Shown here piece by piece: positions 44,746 to 52,298 of a stretch of DNA of 64,000 nucleotides. The DNA comes from DASRQZ01 sp964571275 (GTDB lineage: Bacteria; Myxococcota_A; Polyangia; Fen-1088). The notes under the pieces were generated by a model that did no database searches, was not told the DNA's origin, and saw nothing but the letters and a program-made list of their open reading frames with translations. A program made the translations under genes and the position numbers. How positions within the stretch are numbered: position 1 is the stretch's first letter; every line of letters starts with the position of its first letter. The stretch is from positions 1-64,000 of the forward strand of contig CAZNCQ010000001.1 of assembly GCA_964571275.1 (NCBI GenBank). Reading direction: 5' to 3'.

Positions 44746-46433
44746 CCACGGGCGAGGCGCGGCCGTTCAAGAACGTCTTCGCGTGTCTGGTCCACGAGAG
44801 CCGGGCTTGCATCGTCGACCTGGTTCGAAACCTGCGCGCGCTGGACCCGGCGTCGTCGATCATTCTTTACGACGGCGGAAAGGACGCCGGCCTGCTCGAT
44901 CCCGTCGCCGGCGACGCCGACCTGTCGGAGCTCCACCAGCCGGACTTGTTCATCCACCCGCACCCGCGCCCGATGACCTGGGGCTTTCTGCACGGGTTCG
45001 CGATCGATTGCCTGGAGCTGGCTTTGCAGGTCGCGCCATTCGACACGCTGACCATCGTCGATTCCGATCAGGTCTGCATCCGTCCCGGATATACCGCGGC
45101 GATCGCGCGCTACCTGGCAGAGCGGCCCGACGTTGGCATGCTCGGAACCACGGCTTCGGACGAGCCGATGTCGATGCCGCCCTCACCAGCGATGACCGCG
45201 TTCCGCGAGACGGCGCTCTGGCGCTCATTTCTGAAGCGGTTCCGCGATCCGTACGCCTTCCCGCAGTGGACCTTCTGGCCGTCGACGGTGTTCACGCGCG
45301 CCGTGGCGGAGCCGCTGGTACGTCTCTTCCGGGACGACCAGGATCTCGCCGCCATCCTGGCGGCATCACGCATCTGGGCGACGGAGGAGATCCTGCTGCC
45401 ATCCTTCGTCGCGGCGCTGGGCTTCAAGATCGCGCGCAATCCCTGCGTCTACGACTTCGTTCGCTTCCGCGCCCGCTACTCGGCGGCCGACATCGACGAG
45501 GCGTTCGCCCGCCGCGACGTCTACTGGGTGCATCCCGTGCCGCGCCGGATCGACGATCCGATCCGCGAGCACATCCACCGCCGCGTCGAGCTGGAGCGCG
45601 CCGGCGGCTCCCCGATCTGCGCCGCCCTGCAGCCAGCGTCAGACGCGACCGGCGAGCCCGCCATCTGGAGCTACTGGGAAGGGCCGATGCCCCCGTACGT
45701 CGCGCTCTGCCTGGAAACGTTGCGCGCGCGACACCCGGGCGCGGTGCTCCTCGACCGCCAATCGTTCGATGATCTGTCTCGCGACGATCGCGACCTGCCC
45801 GATCTCCTCTCGGCGCTGTCGCAACTCTCGCCCGCCCACCGATCGGACTTCGTGAGAGCCTACGTGCTGCGCCGGTATGGTGGGCTCTACCTCGATCCCG
45901 ACTGCGTGGTCCTCGCCGACCTCGGCGGCGTCCTCGAGCGAGCCGAGGAGCACGAGTTCGTTGGTTATCGCGATCCACGCGGGTACGTCAGCAATAACTT
46001 CATGGCGACCCACGCCGGTGGCGCCGTCATCGAGGATCTCTACCGCCAGGTCGTGGCGAGCCTGCGCGTTGGTCCCCCCCAGGAATGGCTGGCGCTCTCC
46101 TCCGTGCCTCTGAGCGCGGCGGTGGCGCGCCAGCCGCGCCGGCACGCGCTGCTGCCGACGCGGGCGGTGAGCCCGCTCGACTGGCAGGACAGCCCGGCGC
46201 TGGCCGTCGAACGTGACGACGCCGGGCACCAGCGCACGTTCGCGCGCGAGGCGCTCTGCTACATGCTGTCCAACAACACCATCCGCAGCCGCCCGCAAAC
46301 CGCGGCGCTGGCCGAGATGCCGGCCTCGGCTCTGCGTGCGGGGCGCTCCTTTCTCTCGTTCCTGCTGCGCTCCGCGCTGGCGCCCGCGGGATCGGGTAGC
46401 CGCCGGCCCGCGATGGTAAACCCGGAGACGTGA
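44742..46433 (+). CDS. bifunctional glycosyltransferase (two GT domains)
   Basis: A 563-residue protein of two glycosyltransferase-like halves. The N-terminal half (about 1-290) contains FACLVHESRACIVDLVRNL and the metal motif IVDSDQVCI. The C-terminal half (about 305-563) matches the sugar-binding DxD family of GT32/capsular type: WSYWEGPMPPYVALCLETLRAR, SDFVRAYVLRRYGGLYLDPDCVVL. The two halves could add two sugars in succession. It overlaps both neighbours (ATGA at 44742, GTGA at 46430). Confidence 0.82.
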   Translation: MTTGEARPFKNVFACLVHESRACIVDLVRNLRALDPASSIILYDGGKDAGLLDPVAGDADLSELHQPDLFIHPHPRPMTWGFLHGFAIDCLELALQVAPFDTLTIVDSDQVCIRPGYTAAIARYLAERPDVGMLGTTASDEPMSMPPSPAMTAFRETALWRSFLKRFRDPYAFPQWTFWPSTVFTRAVAEPLVRLFRDDQDLAAILAASRIWATEEILLPSFVAALGFKIARNPCVYDFVRFRARYSAADIDEAFARRDVYWVHPVPRRIDDPIREHIHRRVELERAGGSPICAALQPASDATGEPAIWSYWEGPMPPYVALCLETLRARHPGAVLLDRQSFDDLSRDDRDLPDLLSALSQLSPAHRSDFVRAYVLRRYGGLYLDPDCVVLADLGGVLERAEEHEFVGYRDPRGYVSNNFMATHAGGAVIEDLYRQVVASLRVGPPQEWLALSSVPLSAAVARQPRRHALLPTRAVSPLDWQDSPALAVERDDAGHQRTFAREALCYMLSNNTIRSRPQTAALAEMPASALRAGRSFLSFLLRSALAPAGSGSRRPAMVNPET

Positions 46434-47422
46434 CGCCCACCATCTCCGCCTGCATGATCGTGAGGGACGAGGAGCGGCTGCTGGCGCGTTGCCTGGACAG
46501 CTTCGGCGCGGCGTTCGACGAGCTGTGCATCGTCGACACTGGTTCCCGCGATGGCACCCTGTCCATCGCCGCCGCGCGCGGCGCCCGGGTCCAGCGCATC
46601 TCCGCGTGCAATGGACCGGACGGCCGCATTGGTGACTTCTCGCTGGCACGGAACGCGGCGCTGGAGATGGCGACGGGCCCGTGGCTGCTCTGGATGGACG
46701 CCGACGATGTCCTGCTGCCGGGCGGCGCCGATCGGCTGCGCGCCCACGCGGCGGGCGGCGACTTCGACGGGCTGAGCGTCACCATCCGCTGGAACGCGGA
46801 GTCCTGGCTGCAGATGCGCCTGATGCGCAACGACCCACGCCATCGCTTCGTCGGGTGCGTTCACGAGTACGTCCCCGTGGTCGGGCGCACGGCCATCGAC
46901 CGCGCGGTCGTCGTCCAGCATCTGCCCGACAAGCGCAACAAGGAAGGCTCCCTGGAGCGCAACCTGCGCATCCTGAGCGCCGAGGCCAAGGCCGATCCCC
47001 GGAACGCGCGCACGCTCTACTATCTGGCGAACGCGCTCCGACTGGCGGGCCGACACGAAGAGGCGATCGCCCAGTACCGGCGTTATCTGGCGCTGGGGCT
47101 CGACTTTCATTGCGAGCGTTACTCCGCCGCCCACTACATCGCATTGTGCTTGTTCGGAATGAAACGATGGCAAGAGGCCATCGACGCCGCCTGGGGCGCG
47201 CTGCGCATCGATCCTCGATACGCAGAGACCCATTGCCTGATCGCCGACTGTTACGGGGAGCTCCGGCAATACGCCTTCTCGCGCCAGTGGTACGCGAGCG
47301 CGCTCGCGTGTGGCGCGCCACCCGACGACGCCGTGCTGTTCGTCGACGCCAGCAAGTATGAGGCCTATCCGCGATTGGGCCTCGCCGTCTGTGACCGCAA
47401 GCTGGCCGGCGAGCCGCCCTGA
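46430..47422 (+). CDS. GT2 glycosyltransferase with C-terminal TPR
   Basis: A 330-residue protein: GT-A family 2 domain (ISACMIVRDEERLLARCLDSF, IVDTGSRDGT, SLARNAAL, LWMDADDVLL) in the first 190 residues, then TPR-like helices (NARTLYYLANALRLAGRHEEAIAQYRRYL ... RWQEAIDAAWGALRID). This pairing is a standard subgroup (SunS-like or tetratricopeptide GTs) often linked to protein or antigen glycosylation. GTG start in a GTGA overlap with the upstream gene. Last of the first glycosyltransferase cluster. Confidence 0.9.
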   Translation: MTPTISACMIVRDEERLLARCLDSFGAAFDELCIVDTGSRDGTLSIAAARGARVQRISACNGPDGRIGDFSLARNAALEMATGPWLLWMDADDVLLPGGADRLRAHAAGGDFDGLSVTIRWNAESWLQMRLMRNDPRHRFVGCVHEYVPVVGRTAIDRAVVVQHLPDKRNKEGSLERNLRILSAEAKADPRNARTLYYLANALRLAGRHEEAIAQYRRYLALGLDFHCERYSAAHYIALCLFGMKRWQEAIDAAWGALRIDPRYAETHCLIADCYGELRQYAFSRQWYASALACGAPPDDAVLFVDASKYEAYPRLGLAVCDRKLAGEPP

Positions 47423-47541
47423 TCGGAATCGATAGCGTTGGCGTCGTCACATGCGGCGCCTGTGACGAGATGGTGAATTCGATCGCCGCGCGTCCGATCA
47501 GCGATTGAGCGCAATCCCAATCGCGTGCTAGGTTCGCGCAC

Positions 47542-47976
47542 GTGCCCGGCCTCGACTTCATCATCGTGACGGGAGATCAGGCGCTGTTCAGCGCGAGCTT
47601 CCCGCCTGCGACGGTGGTGCCGATGCCGGGCGTGATCACCGGCAGCGGTCAGGCGACGTCGAACGGCGCGACGGTCTGCGTGCAGGGGGATGAAGCGTCG
47701 GTCCAGGTTCCGGGGGTAACGTACATGAACCCGCCTTTCACAATTCCAGGCAGCGGCACGCTGACGATCTCGGCGCTCGGCGCCGATCAGCTTGCCCAGA
47801 AGACGACCTACGTGAGCAAGCCCGCGATCCTGAAGGGCTCGACCTTCACCGCGCTGTTGTCGGTGACGGTTCCAGCGACCCAGGCGACGGCGGGCGGTCC
47901 GGTTCCCGATCCGGTTCCGATGTACACGGGAACCGGTCAATTCGTGACTTCAAATACAACGTCGCAGGGGTCGTGA
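47542..47976 (+). CDS. PAAR-like spike-tip candidate of the contractile injection system
   Basis: A 144-residue, strand-rich, Gly/Thr/Val-rich protein: ATVVPMPGVITGSGQATSNGATVCVQGDEASVQVPGVTYMNPPF. The spaced short turns with alternating G-S-G and N-G resemble PAAR-like cone proteins (Afp10/DUF4150-type) that cap VgrG spikes, and a probable spike/hub pair is encoded 16 kb downstream. No signal peptide. GTG 47542 is used. It precedes the regulator gene by 51 bases. The PAAR reading is by fold pattern and context, not a strict motif. Confidence 0.5.
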   Translation: MPGLDFIIVTGDQALFSASFPPATVVPMPGVITGSGQATSNGATVCVQGDEASVQVPGVTYMNPPFTIPGSGTLTISALGADQLAQKTTYVSKPAILKGSTFTALLSVTVPATQATAGGPVPDPVPMYTGTGQFVTSNTTSQGS

Positions 47977-47981
47977 GCCTT

Positions 47982-48011
47982 TTGATGGCTGACCCGTCAA
48001 CGGGAATAAAC
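47982..48011 (+). promoter_or_regulatory. promoter with palindromic operator before the regulator gene
   Basis: TTGATG (47982-47987), a 17-base spacer and AATAAA (48005-48010) make a weak sigma70-type promoter. The spacer contains the perfect inverted repeat CCCGT-CA-ACGGG (47993-48004), where a repressor would block polymerase. The same combination TTTGAWGGC ... CCGTC ... AACGG-AATAAAC recurs before the sheath gene. The regulator gene begins at 48028. Confidence 0.6.
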
Positions 48012-48027
48012 CTAAACTGATTCGTTT

Positions 48028-48780
48028 ATGTTCGTCGTGCCGTCGACTTCTCCTTTGACCTCGGATCCTGACGTCGAGGATCGAGAAACTGACTCCCATG
48101 GCTTTCGAAAACAATCGGCGAGCGCGGCTGGGCCGAGTGTTTCCGAGCTCGACGACATTGCGGAGTGCCTTCGCGGTTTTCGCGGGCGTCCTCGGCTCGA
48201 GAGCGTTCTGGCGATCGGCCAACTGCTATTCGATCGCTTCTTCGAGGGCTCCACGGTTGTTTGGCGCGACCACAGCCCACACAAGGCCAATTCATTGCGG
48301 CGCCTGGCGCAACGACCGTCCTGCCCGATGAGCAAGTCGGCCCTCCATCAGGCGGTGGCCGTCTACATCGCTTCGCGATCGCTCGCCATTGTCCAGACGT
48401 CAGGACACATCGAACTCAGCCACATTGTTGCGGTCCTGTCGATCGAAGAGAACGAACGCGCGCTCTTGTTGCGACTGGCCGCGGAGCGCTGCTGGAGCGT
48501 CCGGCGCCTGAAGAGGGAGATGATCCGCCTGGCCCCGCGCGCGAGCAGCCCGCGCGGGCGGCCGCGCCACGGCGCCGTTCGCCGCGTCTCCGATCGGCTG
48601 CGCGACTGCCTGCGCGCCCTGGCCGAAGCGGCCGATTCGTTGCGTGACCTGGACATTCCGGCGGGCGCCGCGACCGAGATGGTCCGGCAGCTCGAGCAGA
48701 TGGCGCGTGCGGGAGAAGAGCTGACGGCGATCCTGGGTTCGCGCCCGACTCAACATCGCCGGCAGATGGGGGCCTCATGA
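48028..48780 (+). CDS. putative DNA-binding regulator
   Basis: A 250-residue soluble protein. The middle (about 95-165: LRRLAQRPSCPMSKSALHQAVAVYIAS ... LSHIVAVLSIEENERALLLRLAAERCWSVRRLKREM) has a helix-turn-helix-like order similar to the N-terminal domain of DUF1016/YhcG-type and ParB-like proteins, with the WSVRxLKxx motif. The C-terminal half is Arg-rich then helical (LRDCLRALAEAADSLRDLDIP ... LEQMARAGEELTAIL), possibly for dimerisation. A palindrome sits in its own promoter, so it may autoregulate and control the eCIS operon. It overlaps the next small gene by ATGA (48777-48780). Confidence 0.6.
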   Translation: MFVVPSTSPLTSDPDVEDRETDSHGFRKQSASAAGPSVSELDDIAECLRGFRGRPRLESVLAIGQLLFDRFFEGSTVVWRDHSPHKANSLRRLAQRPSCPMSKSALHQAVAVYIASRSLAIVQTSGHIELSHIVAVLSIEENERALLLRLAAERCWSVRRLKREMIRLAPRASSPRGRPRHGAVRRVSDRLRDCLRALAEAADSLRDLDIPAGAATEMVRQLEQMARAGEELTAILGSRPTQHRRQMGAS

Positions 48781-48965
48781 ACCAGAAACCGCCCAGACCG
48801 ATTCGCATTCCGATCCCGGGCGTGCGACGAGCGCTGGGTGCCGGAACGGCGTTCAAGTCGCTGACCACCGCCCTCGGCGTCCGACCGTGCGCCGGATGTA
48901 ACCAGCGAGCGCGATCCCTCGACCAGCGGATCCAGCTCGTGCCGTTCCGCGGGCGCCGCCCGTGA
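48777..48965 (+). CDS. small CxxC protein
   Basis: A 62-residue basic protein with a C-terminal block AFKSLTTALGVRPCAGCNQRARSLDQRIQL. The GxxPCxGCxxRxxxL pattern is found in many short uncharacterised bacterial proteins; the CxxC might bind metal or be redox-active, but one pair alone is not a complete zinc site. It begins in an ATGA overlap with the regulator gene and precedes the second glycosyltransferase cluster by 21 bases. Confidence 0.65.
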   Translation: MNQKPPRPIRIPIPGVRRALGAGTAFKSLTTALGVRPCAGCNQRARSLDQRIQLVPFRGRRP

Positions 48966-48986
48966 CCTCGCCATGGTAAATGCGTC

Positions 48987-49994
48987 ATGATCGATCAACG
49001 CCGGCGCCTGAGCGCGCCGCGGATCCGGCGCCCGGCAGCGCCGCCTGAAGTATCACCGGGCCCGGCCGCCGCGACCCACCCGGCAGCACGCCCGGGCGCG
49101 ATCTGGATCGTGGTTCCGTGCATGGGGCGGTTGAGCTTTCTTCAGAAGACGGCCGGCCGGGTGCTGGCTCAACCCGACGTCCGCTATTGCTTGGTCGATT
49201 ACTCGTGCCCCGACCGGTGCGGCAGCTGGCTGGAGCGCACGTTCGAACAAGAAATCCGTGAGCGCCGCGCCGTCGTCGAGCGGGTGACCGGCCAGCGCCT
49301 GTTCAACAAGAGCCGATCCCACAATGCGGGCGCCTGGCGGGCGCTGCGCGAGGGGGCCGAGTATCTCTGTTTTCTCGACGCCGACACGATCGTCAACGAC
49401 GGGTTTCTCGCATGCGTCCGCGAGCGCGTGAGCCCGCGGCGGTTCCTGATCGCGGGCCGTGCCGATGACGGCTCCGACGTCCGGTCGCTGACCGGCCTGC
49501 TGGCGGTGCACGGCCATGCGTTCCGCGGAGTGGGTGGGTTCGACGAATCGTTCCGCGGTTGGGGCGCGGAGGACATCGAGCTACGGCTCCGTCTGTATCT
49601 GATCGGCGGCCTGGACCACGGCGACGTCCCGCTGTCGCTGGTCCGGCCCATCGTCCACGACGATGGCTTGCGCACCCAGTTCTACGAGAATCGCAACTTG
49701 ATGGTGTCGAATCACGACAACATGAGGCGGATCCAGCACAAGCTGGCAACTGAATGGCGCGATCGCTGCGTGCGCAGCATCGCCACGGCGGGCCGTCTCT
49801 GGTTCAACGGCGGCGGCGCCGGCCCTACCTGGGCGCGCGAGGCTGCTGCCGCGCCGCCGCCGCCGCGGGCCGCGGCGCCCGTGCTCCCGGAGAGACCCAG
49901 GCCGCCGCAAACCGTGGCGCTGCACCTGAACCGCTCCCTCGCGAGCCGGCGCCCCGTCCTCAGCATGTCGTCCCGCTTCGGGCATCGAGGGTGA
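48987..49994 (+). CDS. GT7C-like glycosyltransferase
   Basis: A 335-residue glycosyltransferase: IWIVVPCMGRLSFLQKTAGRVL at the GT-A start, CFLDADTIVND (DxD) in the middle and GGFDESFRGWGAEDIELRLRLYLIGG, the galactosyltransferase C-terminal (GT7C) motif that binds acceptor. The last 60 residues are Pro/Ala-rich. It is joined to the next gene by a five-base gap, so it forms a two-gene cluster. Probably polysaccharide or protein glycosylation. Confidence 0.87.
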   Translation: MIDQRRRLSAPRIRRPAAPPEVSPGPAAATHPAARPGAIWIVVPCMGRLSFLQKTAGRVLAQPDVRYCLVDYSCPDRCGSWLERTFEQEIRERRAVVERVTGQRLFNKSRSHNAGAWRALREGAEYLCFLDADTIVNDGFLACVRERVSPRRFLIAGRADDGSDVRSLTGLLAVHGHAFRGVGGFDESFRGWGAEDIELRLRLYLIGGLDHGDVPLSLVRPIVHDDGLRTQFYENRNLMVSNHDNMRRIQHKLATEWRDRCVRSIATAGRLWFNGGGAGPTWAREAAAAPPPPRAAAPVLPERPRPPQTVALHLNRSLASRRPVLSMSSRFGHRG

Positions 49995-49999
49995 TCGCC

Positions 50000-51826
50000 A
50001 TGACCGGGGAGCGCGTCCAGGCAGGCGGCATCGGCGACCCGCCACTGGTCAGCTGCCTCTGCGTCACCGAAGGTCGCGCGGCGTTCATGCCGTGGCTGCT
50101 GTGGAGCTTCGACCGGCAGACCTGGCCCCACCGTGAGCTCGTCATCGTCGACAGCTCGCCACACCCGTTTCAATCGTCGCGCCCCGACGTGCGCGTTCAC
50201 CAGGCCGCGCCGGGAACCAACATTCCCGACAAGCGCAACCAGGCCCTGAAGCACGCCCGCGGATCGATCGTCGCATGGTTCGACGACGATGACTGGCAAC
50301 ACCCGGAGCGGCTGGATCGGCTGGTGCGCGCGCTGGCCGGCGGCGCCGCCATGGCCGGTGGAACGCGATCCTGGTTCGTCGACCTTCACGGTCACGGTTG
50401 CCGCTCGTACGACGGCGAGCGCGCGATCATCTTCAACGGAGCCGCCTTCCAGCGCCAACTGGCATCCTCCGTGCCTTTCGACGTCGCCCGCCGCCGAGCC
50501 AGCGACGCCGTCTGGATGCAGGCGATCACGGCGAGAGCGGGAGCCGGGATTGTGCGCGTCGATTCGGTGCCCTTGACGTTGTGGCTCTGTCACTCCCAGA
50601 ACATCAGCAACCCGCGCACGCGGGGGAGCTACCCGATCGCGCTGGACGTTCTGCGCCAACAGATCGGGGAGGCCTGGAAGGAGACCGATCCGCAGCTCGA
50701 GCGGCTGCGCCAGACGCTGCCCGCGCCGGTGACGGGACCAGCGGTCAGGCCCGTTCAGGTCTCTCAGGGCGACGGCGCGATGGCGGCGCCGATCGGCTCG
50801 GCGGACGAAAGCGAAGGAGCGTGGGCCCGCGACCCGCGCGGTCGGCGCATGGCCCACGGCCGGCTGCGCCGCGCGGCGACGGCACCAACCGAAAGTATCC
50901 AGCACCTCGGTTCCCGAGCGCACGCCGAGCGGCCACGGCTGCGCTCGCGGGCCGCCGCGGTCCCGTCCATGTCCTGGCGCGCGCCAGCCAGCTTCGTCGT
51001 TTTCGCGACCGCCGCCGACGCGGGCCACGCCGACGTGATCATTCCGCACCTCCTCCACCAGGCTCGTTACCCGTTCGAAGACACGGTGGCGGTCCATGAC
51101 GCAGCCTCGGCTGCAGGCGGCGCCGACCTGAGCGCGGCCCTCGACAAGTTGACGCGCGCGCGGGTCGTCGACCGCCTGCTGCCAGGCGAGGTGCCGTTCA
51201 GCGCCGGCGCCTCGGGAGCCGGCCACCTCCGCGCCCTCCCCGCCCGCGTGCTGGTCCAGGCGCTGCGCGCGACCATCGGCGAATACGTGGTCGTGACCGC
51301 CGCCCATCAACTGATCCACGCGGCGGCCGGGGACAGCTGGGTCCAGCAAGCGATCCGCGCGATCGAGCGAGGGCCGGATCTGCTGCTCGTCGAGCCGCAC
51401 CCGGGCCCGCACGCCGGTGCACCGGGCACGGCGCGCAGCCTGGGCCATCACGCCGCCGGCCGCCGCTGGGACACCGGCTTGCGCGTGTGGCGCGCGCGAA
51501 CTTCCCTCGGCCAGCCGTTCGTCGCGCATCGAGAACGCCTGCTGCGGGCGTTGCTCGCCGGCGAACCGCGGCCGGATGCCTCGCTCGACACCGTGCTCTC
51601 GGGCGGCGCGGCCGCCACCGCCGGTTGCGGGGTCCTCGATACCCAGGGCGTCTGGGCGGTCAGCTTGCGCGGCGCCGGGTTTGGCGCCGCGGTCACTCAG
51701 CTCCGCGACGCGATCGAGGAAGGGCTCTTCCCGCGATCCAGAGGCGGCTGCAGCGAGCTGGTCATCGACGATCCCGCGGCGTTGCGCATCTGGCAGACGT
51801 TGCGACCGACCGCCCCAGGGCCGTAG
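50000..51826 (+). CDS. GT2 glycosyltransferase with large C-terminal extension
   Basis: A 608-residue protein: the first 240 residues are a GT-A domain (PLVSCLCVTEGRAAFMPWLLWSF, NIPDKRNQALKHARGSIVAWFDDDDWQHP with the DDDD metal site). A linker of low complexity (about 245-330) leads to a second region (SFVVFATAADAGHADVIIPHLLHQAR ... LVIDDPAALRIWQ) of unknown role, perhaps a degenerate second GT. ATG 50000 is favoured, having GAGGG eight bases upstream; GTG 49991 forms a GTGA overlap and is an alternative. Confidence 0.8.
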   Translation: MTGERVQAGGIGDPPLVSCLCVTEGRAAFMPWLLWSFDRQTWPHRELVIVDSSPHPFQSSRPDVRVHQAAPGTNIPDKRNQALKHARGSIVAWFDDDDWQHPERLDRLVRALAGGAAMAGGTRSWFVDLHGHGCRSYDGERAIIFNGAAFQRQLASSVPFDVARRRASDAVWMQAITARAGAGIVRVDSVPLTLWLCHSQNISNPRTRGSYPIALDVLRQQIGEAWKETDPQLERLRQTLPAPVTGPAVRPVQVSQGDGAMAAPIGSADESEGAWARDPRGRRMAHGRLRRAATAPTESIQHLGSRAHAERPRLRSRAAAVPSMSWRAPASFVVFATAADAGHADVIIPHLLHQARYPFEDTVAVHDAASAAGGADLSAALDKLTRARVVDRLLPGEVPFSAGASGAGHLRALPARVLVQALRATIGEYVVVTAAHQLIHAAAGDSWVQQAIRAIERGPDLLLVEPHPGPHAGAPGTARSLGHHAAGRRWDTGLRVWRARTSLGQPFVAHRERLLRALLAGEPRPDASLDTVLSGGAAATAGCGVLDTQGVWAVSLRGAGFGAAVTQLRDAIEEGLFPRSRGGCSELVIDDPAALRIWQTLRPTAPGP

Positions 51827-51916
51827 CAGCCGAGCTTCACGACGAGCGGCCCGAAGGGCCCGCGACCTCGAGCGCCGACGCGCGCCGCTCCGTACGACGT
51901 GACGGGCTCGTCTTCC

Positions 51917-51938
51917 CGTTCAGCGGCGTTGCTGAACG
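51917..51938. other. hairpin downstream of the second glycosyltransferase cluster
   Basis: CGTTCAGC (51917-51924), a six-base loop GGCGTT, and GCTGAACG (51931-51938) make a perfect 8-bp stem about 90 bases after the stop at 51826. There is no T-run, so it may be a Rho-dependent or attenuating end, or a binding site. Confidence 0.4.
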
Positions 51939-52137
51939 CGGCGGCGATCAATCATTCTTGACGGCGCTTCGGACATCAATTGCGGCCTTTCGGGGATCAA
52001 TTTGCGACGTCTCATTGACAGCTTCGTTACACCCTCGTCCGAGGCCCCCGCCAATGACCACCCCCACACACGCGATTGCATGGTAGTTGCGCGCGCTTGA
52101 TTGGATCCCGTGGCAATGACGCCCAAATGCTGTCCAT

Positions 52138-52171
52138 TTGAAGGCATCAAACCGTCATCAACGGAATAAAC
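52138..52171 (+). promoter_or_regulatory. operator-like element shared with the regulator promoter
   Basis: TTGAAGGCATC then CCGT-CATCA-ACGG (inverted repeat 52152-52164) and AATAAAC (52165-52171). Parts in the same order occur at 47982-48011. A reverse copy of the core, CCGTTGACG (52182-52190), overlaps the -35 hexamer of the operon promoter. Two such sites around a promoter suggest cooperative repression or activation. Confidence 0.6.
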
Positions 52172-52184
52172 GCGCACTCTACCG

Positions 52185-52213
52185 TTGACGTGTTAGGCAC
52201 ATCTCGGTATATG
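52185..52213 (+). promoter_or_regulatory. sigma70 promoter of the eCIS operon
   Basis: TTGACG (52185-52190), an exact 17-base spacer and TATATG (52208-52213): five and four of six consensus bases. The start of transcription would be near 52220, giving an 80-base leader before the sheath start at 52299, which is preceded by a G-rich ribosome site. Confidence 0.65.
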
Positions 52214-52298
52214 TGCTTTCAGGTAATCTCCGAGGCGGCGCCAGCACCGTGCTGGCCGCTTTGTCCCTAGATCCCGAACGATAACGTGGGGGGCTTTC

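Larger units (their letters stand above)
51827..52298. other. 472-base regulatory gap before the eCIS operon
   Basis: No gene seen. It holds the hairpin 51917-51938, direct repeats of the form ATCAATT(T)GCG near 51974-52008, the composite regulator element 52138-52171, the operon promoter 52185-52213 and a G-rich ribosome site (about 52285) before ATG 52299. The gap is the largest in the window. Confidence 0.6.
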
